From positions 8,600 to 72,599 of the forward strand of contig NZ_CAKPTG010000014.1 in the NCBI RefSeq assembly GCF_934190775.1: a stretch of DNA of 64,000 nucleotides. Reading direction: 5' to 3'. A program made the translations under genes and the position numbers. Position 1 is the first letter of the stretch, and each line of letters begins with the position of its first letter. Origin of the DNA: an uncultured Phascolarctobacterium sp. (GTDB lineage: Bacteria; Bacillota; Negativicutes; Acidaminococcales; Acidaminococcaceae). Below are positions 61,101-64,000 of the stretch, piece after piece. The notes below the pieces were generated by a model that was given only the letters and a program-made list of their open reading frames with translations, was not told the DNA's origin and did not search any database.

Positions 61101-64000
61101 AGAACTGCCATAAGCTACGGCAACATGCTTTTCATTTGCTACCGTTACGATATCAACATCGTTGGCGTTCAGAGTTAAATTTTTGCCTGCAGTCAGATTT
61201 GCTCCTTTGTTAGTGATGCTGTTGCCTGCTTCCAGCGTCAGATTCTGCCCAGCACTAATAGAACCAGTTGCTTCAATCTTTTTCTGGTTCAGCTCCTTAT
61301 ATTGTTTTTCGCTAACAGTTGCTTCGTTAGTAATGTTCTCCGCTTTTAATAGCGCATCCACTTTCGCACGCATTGTACCGCTGTTAGTAATATTCTTTTC
61401 TGCTTTTATCTTCAGGTTTTCGCCTGCGATATCACCTTTATTGCTAACATTTTCTGCGCGCAAGGCTACAGTACCATCGCTCCTGATGTTACCCATGTTC
61501 TTGATATCCTGCTTGGAGTACAGCTCTACCTCACCGCCTACGATGAGCGCACCATCAGGACGCAAGTCTTCGCTGCGCACCTGTGACAGGAATACCTCCG
61601 GTACAAGAACCTTTTCGCCGTTGACTACTTCTTCCACCAGCCAGACAATATCTGTGGTCAGGCTTGCCATCTGCTCTGCTGTCAGGGCTACGCCAACCTT
61701 CAAATCCATTGCTTCCGCAACTACTGCGCCTGCGTTCATCAGTGCAGCAAACTGCTCCATATCGCTGCCGTAATCGCCAAGATATTTCTTGCCCGTCAGC
61801 GTACCTATCTGCTGCAAAACAAATTGCTGTTCAAAATAACCATCGCCAAGTCGTTTGCCAACCTTTTCCGGATCTGCCTTTACACGCTCCAAAAGGTAGT
61901 CACTGGAAAGGAACTCGTGATAATCAGCAAATTTCTTGTTCGTCTCAATAAGATATTTCGCCGTTGCATCATCCGTCAGCTTAAAGATTTTGCTGTTGAT
62001 ATGCAGGCTGGAAATATCCATCATTTTATCGCCTGTTTGGTTATCCTTGCCTGCTGCTGCCTTATCATCAGCCTTTCCTTCTACGCTGGTAGATACATCC
62101 TGCTTCTCCTTATAAAGCTTTTCATCCGTAAGATGGTTTTCTGCATCCGTCTTGAAATAAGCATCACTTTCAGGCAAATCGCCTACTTTTCCCTTTGCCT
62201 GATGTGTTCTGTTTACAATATCTTTGGCTTCAATTTTTACACCACTAACACCGCTCAAAAGGCTTAAGCGCTCGCTGTCAGTGCCCTCCTCATCACGCAT
62301 CGTATGGTCATAGTAAGGAATTACTGTAGTACCATAAACCCAGCGACAACGAATATGCATTCTTCTGTGTTTCTTGTACTTCCAATAATGGTAATCATTA
62401 CCACGGTCATAATAGTGGACAGTCCCCTGATAGCCTACATTCTCCACCGTACCGCCAGCATTGACAGTTAAATTTTTTCCTGCCTTTATTTTGCTGTAAT
62501 GGTTGGTCAGGTCTTTGTCCAGATCAATGTTGATGTTACCGCTGGCAATGATATTCGCATCTGCAGTCTCTTTATCAATCTGCGCAGTCAAAATCTGCCT
62601 GTCAAACTTGCGCACTGCATCATAATAATTAGGTGCGTTCAAATGCGGTATCTTGTAGGAAATATCCTCATGGCTTTCTTTAAAGCTTGTTGCAAAAATC
62701 TCCTTCTTGTTAACAAGATTCTTCGCCTTGATACTGATGTTCCCTTCACTTTCTATATCAGAGGAACGGTTCATAACTGTATCCTGTGCATTTAAAGACA
62801 AATCACCTACAGCATTGATTAAAGAGCCTTGCTTTACGCCTGCTTTGTTCTGATTTGTAATATTGTTGGCAGAAATTGTGCCACTGCCGCCGACAGCCAC
62901 CAACCCATCTTCGTTCAGAAAATCGCCAATGCTGTTGATTGTCAGATCCTTGGTGACAAAAATATTACCAAGGTCTTTATTCGTGAAATCGTTTGAGGTG
63001 TTTATAACAGCATTTTTACCGATACCAAAATATGCACTGTCCTGATTAGTAAGACTGCCTAAATCTGCTTCCAGATTGCCTTGTACGTCAACACTTGCTT
63101 TACTGCTGCGCATTGTGTCAGCAGTTATTTTCGCATCCCCGCCGGTATGTAAATTAGCCAGGTTGCTGTTCAACAGCATGCCTGCTTTTATTTCACCATC
63201 GCCGGAAACATAAATATTGGCATAATTATTATTCAACGTATTGCTTGCTTCTAACTGCAGGCTGCCCTTGCTGACAAATGCGCCTTTATTAGTATTGCTG
63301 AAATCTGTTGCAGTTATTTTTGTCAGTGCGCTGCTGCCATCTGCACTGATTGTTGCACCGTCATTAGCAAATCTATTAGCAACCGTAAGCGTACCATTTT
63401 GCCCATAGTTAACCAGGGCAGTATCCTGATTTATAAAATCAGCTGCCCTCACATCTAAATTTTGTCCTGCTAAAATAATAGATTTAGCATTGTCTATTGC
63501 TGTTGTAATGTTGATATCTGCATCATTTCCGGCAGAAAGCAGACTGTTGTTGGTATTTTTCAAGGCGTTTGCCCTAAGCTGTAAATTGTTTCCTGCCTTG
63601 AGCGTTGCCTTATCCTGCTCCACATCACCACTTACTGTAGCTGTTAAATTTTCCTTTGCCTCAATATAACCCAAGCTGCTATTTTTAAGCGTACCAGCAT
63701 TTATCTGCATATTTTCTATCGCAGCAATCTTACCGGTGTTCTGCAGCAATCCATCCGCACTGATATGCAATTCATTGGTATATACTTCACTTTTATCTAC
63801 CTGCAGGTTGTTCGTGAAGATCTCCAGCTGTTTAGGATTGCGCGCATTCAGGCCATCACCGGCGATAAGCATATCACTCTTATTGTTTCCAAACTTTAAA
63901 TTACCGTCTGCCCAATTCGTCAATGCGCCTGTAGAGAGAACCACATTATCTGTGTTGATAAACCCAAGTCCGTTAACACTTATACCATTGGCATTGGCAA
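58152..64000 (-). CDS. cdiA: CdiA/FhaB-type two-partner secretion exoprotein, N-terminus beyond the right edge
   Basis: At least 1949 residues visible. The frame stays open to the edge; residues NANGISVNGLGFINTDNV at 63950-64000 are the NPNGI-type TPS secretion signal, so only a few hundred N-terminal residues are missing. Then filamentous repeats (DGLLQNTGKIAAIENMQINA, SAGQNLTLEAGNSITNKG), Ser-rich second repeats (KDINIKGSNV, GSSVVAGKDINIT), pre-toxin ELANLFGELAYNEIH, boundary GASVAASATKYN, and a toxin of about 190 residues: KFGHGYRDDHKSQSRG, TDRKHVLSALIS, GRGRPEYLS, KIEFSIGRKANGRIEISDFY. The His/Arg/Ser pattern could suit an RNase, not proven. No TpsB partner gene in view. Confidence 0.93.
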   Translation of the reverse strand, partial: ANANGISVNGLGFINTDNVVLSTGALTNWADGNLKFGNNKSDMLIAGDGLNARNPKQLEIFTNNLQVDKSEVYTNELHISADGLLQNTGKIAAIENMQINAGTLKNSSLGYIEAKENLTATVSGDVEQDKATLKAGNNLQLRANALKNTNNSLLSAGNDADINITTAIDNAKSIILAGQNLDVRAADFINQDTALVNYGQNGTLTVANRFANDGATISADGSSALTKITATDFSNTNKGAFVSKGSLQLEASNTLNNNYANIYVSGDGEIKAGMLLNSNLANLHTGGDAKITADTMRSSKASVDVQGNLEADLGSLTNQDSAYFGIGKNAVINTSNDFTNKDLGNIFVTKDLTINSIGDFLNEDGLVAVGGSGTISANNITNQNKAGVKQGSLINAVGDLSLNAQDTVMNRSSDIESEGNISIKAKNLVNKKEIFATSFKESHEDISYKIPHLNAPNYYDAVRKFDRQILTAQIDKETADANIIASGNINIDLDKDLTNHYSKIKAGKNLTVNAGGTVENVGYQGTVHYYDRGNDYHYWKYKKHRRMHIRCRWVYGTTVIPYYDHTMRDEEGTDSERLSLLSGVSGVKIEAKDIVNRTHQAKGKVGDLPESDAYFKTDAENHLTDEKLYKEKQDVSTSVEGKADDKAAAGKDNQTGDKMMDISSLHINSKIFKLTDDATAKYLIETNKKFADYHEFLSSDYLLERVKADPEKVGKRLGDGYFEQQFVLQQIGTLTGKKYLGDYGSDMEQFAALMNAGAVVAEAMDLKVGVALTAEQMASLTTDIVWLVEEVVNGEKVLVPEVFLSQVRSEDLRPDGALIVGGEVELYSKQDIKNMGNIRSDGTVALRAENVSNKGDIAGENLKIKAEKNITNSGTMRAKVDALLKAENITNEATVSEKQYKELNQKKIEATGSISAGQNLTLEAGNSITNKGANLTAGKNLTLNANDVDIVTVANEKHVAVAYGSSSAEIHDVQHQQSALSGENIRLNAKKDISVAGGILSAKNDVDLNAKGDVNLTAVKDLYSEESEVGNRGGSYYNHNKQVDEAVKGTTIAAKNDISIASGKDINIKGSNVASEAGKADLVAENNINITNATEYHERLHEEHNKVSGLLSSKTTDIYDYSKQNTVVGSNVSAGEIAISSKKDTNITGSNVVADNDVSVKTGGNLNIGSAEQTSESEYIKSVKKSGVFTGGGLGFTIGKEKQKDQYANQNTEQVGSTVGSVKGNVNLDADKAAIIKGSSVVAGKDINITSENVSIENSNSIYNAQEKHEFKRTGLSVSVGGGYVDVVNNAANSVKHVTEVEDKRLGALVAVKGYKDADKAIKNIKSNGGGKVNENLSINVSIGTTNSKSESKSTTVVANASEVKAGVDVNVTSTKKDINITGSNVKGKDVTLNAKENLNITASKTTNKLEQNSKSSSASVGASLELGKGPSYSISGSMSKGEVSANGTSYNESNVTANKDLNFASGNDTNIKGGKLSGEKVTSSVGGDLNIESKQDSNNYKESNKSVGASVGLGSNKAVSGSASVGKIDSKYESVIEQSGIYAGKDGFEINVGENTDLKGGIISSTADADKNKISTGTLTFEDIQNKADYKAGGAGIKVNKNNDAEYNEKGITPDIGMPASGEAESTTKATISKGTIEIRDKENQKQDINKLNRDNANSLNKLGEIFDKTKVEERQELANLFGELAYNEIHYMDGSNEQKALYHAVVGGIMSKLTGGDFLAGATAAGINKLVIEEIVKVADGDPDKAQWVSAVLGAVISDLVSGNTQAGASVAASATKYNRFEDVYGTFDLKKLGVSNRQIVTVYLSEIQYALSHCDVYNAGTEQEIIKLDFGNGDYLDIKFGHGYRDDHKSQSRGIVPPFSSTDRKHVLSALISAAIIGYAEHKYNNTQYPVFGRGRPEYLSCNMYLYNPKTLRNELTKIEFSIGRKANGRIEISDFYPIAVIGGR
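58850..59262 (-). repeat. Module repeat (copy in main cdiA)
   Basis: Pre-toxin coding segment repeated at 54900-55318 (near-identical) and, more diverged, at 57110-57560. Confidence 0.88.

Noticed and set aside
59300..63900. Tandem-repeat satellite or phage tail fibre
   Set aside because: The repeats are the normal beta-helix repeats of a two-partner secretion exoprotein, with the TPS signal at the right edge.

Overview
The window reads as part of a chromosome of a Gram-negative-type Firmicute (class Negativicutes). The combination behind this is: adjacent methylmalonyl-CoA mutase subunit genes with a MeaB-type GTPase (the succinate-propionate pathway), TTGACA/TATAAT promoters, strong AGGAGG ribosome sites, T-tailed terminators, several riboswitches, and yet a very large two-partner-secretion exoprotein (CdiA/FhaB type) that needs an outer membrane. 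A Phascolarctobacterium/Acidaminococcaceae-like host is my best guess; it is an inference from gene content, not a database match.

Layout, left to right. 1-0.9 kb: a truncated OFA-family MFS transporter behind a ZTP riboswitch. 0.9-1.9 kb: gene-free, made of palindromic repeats including a 300-bp direct duplication. 1.9-8.5 kb: metal genes on the minus strand, namely a FeoB-associated Cys-rich peptide, FeoB, two FeoA, and a Zn/Cd-type P-ATPase with an exceptional His/Cys repeat tail. 8.5-14.1 kb: an Opp/Nik-type ABC importer operon behind a cobalamin riboswitch, probably for cobalt or nickel. 14.1-20.1 kb: MATE exporter, aspartoacylase-like hydrolase, two orphan amino-acid-type binding lipoproteins, and a CDF exporter behind a NiCo (czcD-type) riboswitch. 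20.1-28.1 kb: glycerol kinase, a TRAP transporter, divergent glycerophosphodiesterase and LacI regulator, and AzlCD. 28.1-32.5 kb: an ATPase remnant, an SLC13 transporter, two related small proteins, a LysR regulator, and a cobalamin riboswitch with no obvious target. 32.6-39.6 kb: meaB, mutB, mutA and a MsrA-like pseudoenzyme behind a third cobalamin riboswitch. 39.75-40.05 kb: a tiny operon of two homologous 18-19-residue peptides. 40.2-47.8 kb: AbrB-type membrane protein, the tig-clpP-clpX-lon-engB proteostasis cluster and tRNA-Gly. 47.9-50.4 kb: two hypothetical genes and an AAA/PD-(D/E)XK protein. 50.4-64 kb: a contact-dependent-inhibition locus, with the 3' 5.8 kb of a cdiA-like gene running off the right edge, its immunity gene, then a series of orphan toxin/immunity modules and exoprotein fragments.

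How the parts fit. Cobalt and B12 link three sections: a B12-riboswitched metal importer, a Ni/Co-riboswitched exporter, and the B12-dependent mutase operon with its own B12 riboswitch. The CDI tail shows modular toxin exchange. Each cassette starts inside the same conserved pre-toxin sequence, diverges after a GASxAxSxTKxN boundary, and is followed by overlapping immunity genes. One toxin type is followed twice by the same pair of membrane-anchored small proteins. That pair, the tiny-peptide operon and the orphan B12 riboswitch look the least explained.

All calls were made by reading the sequence and translations; no search, folding or alignment program was run. Start codons were moved from the longest reading frame where a ribosome-binding site decided it.
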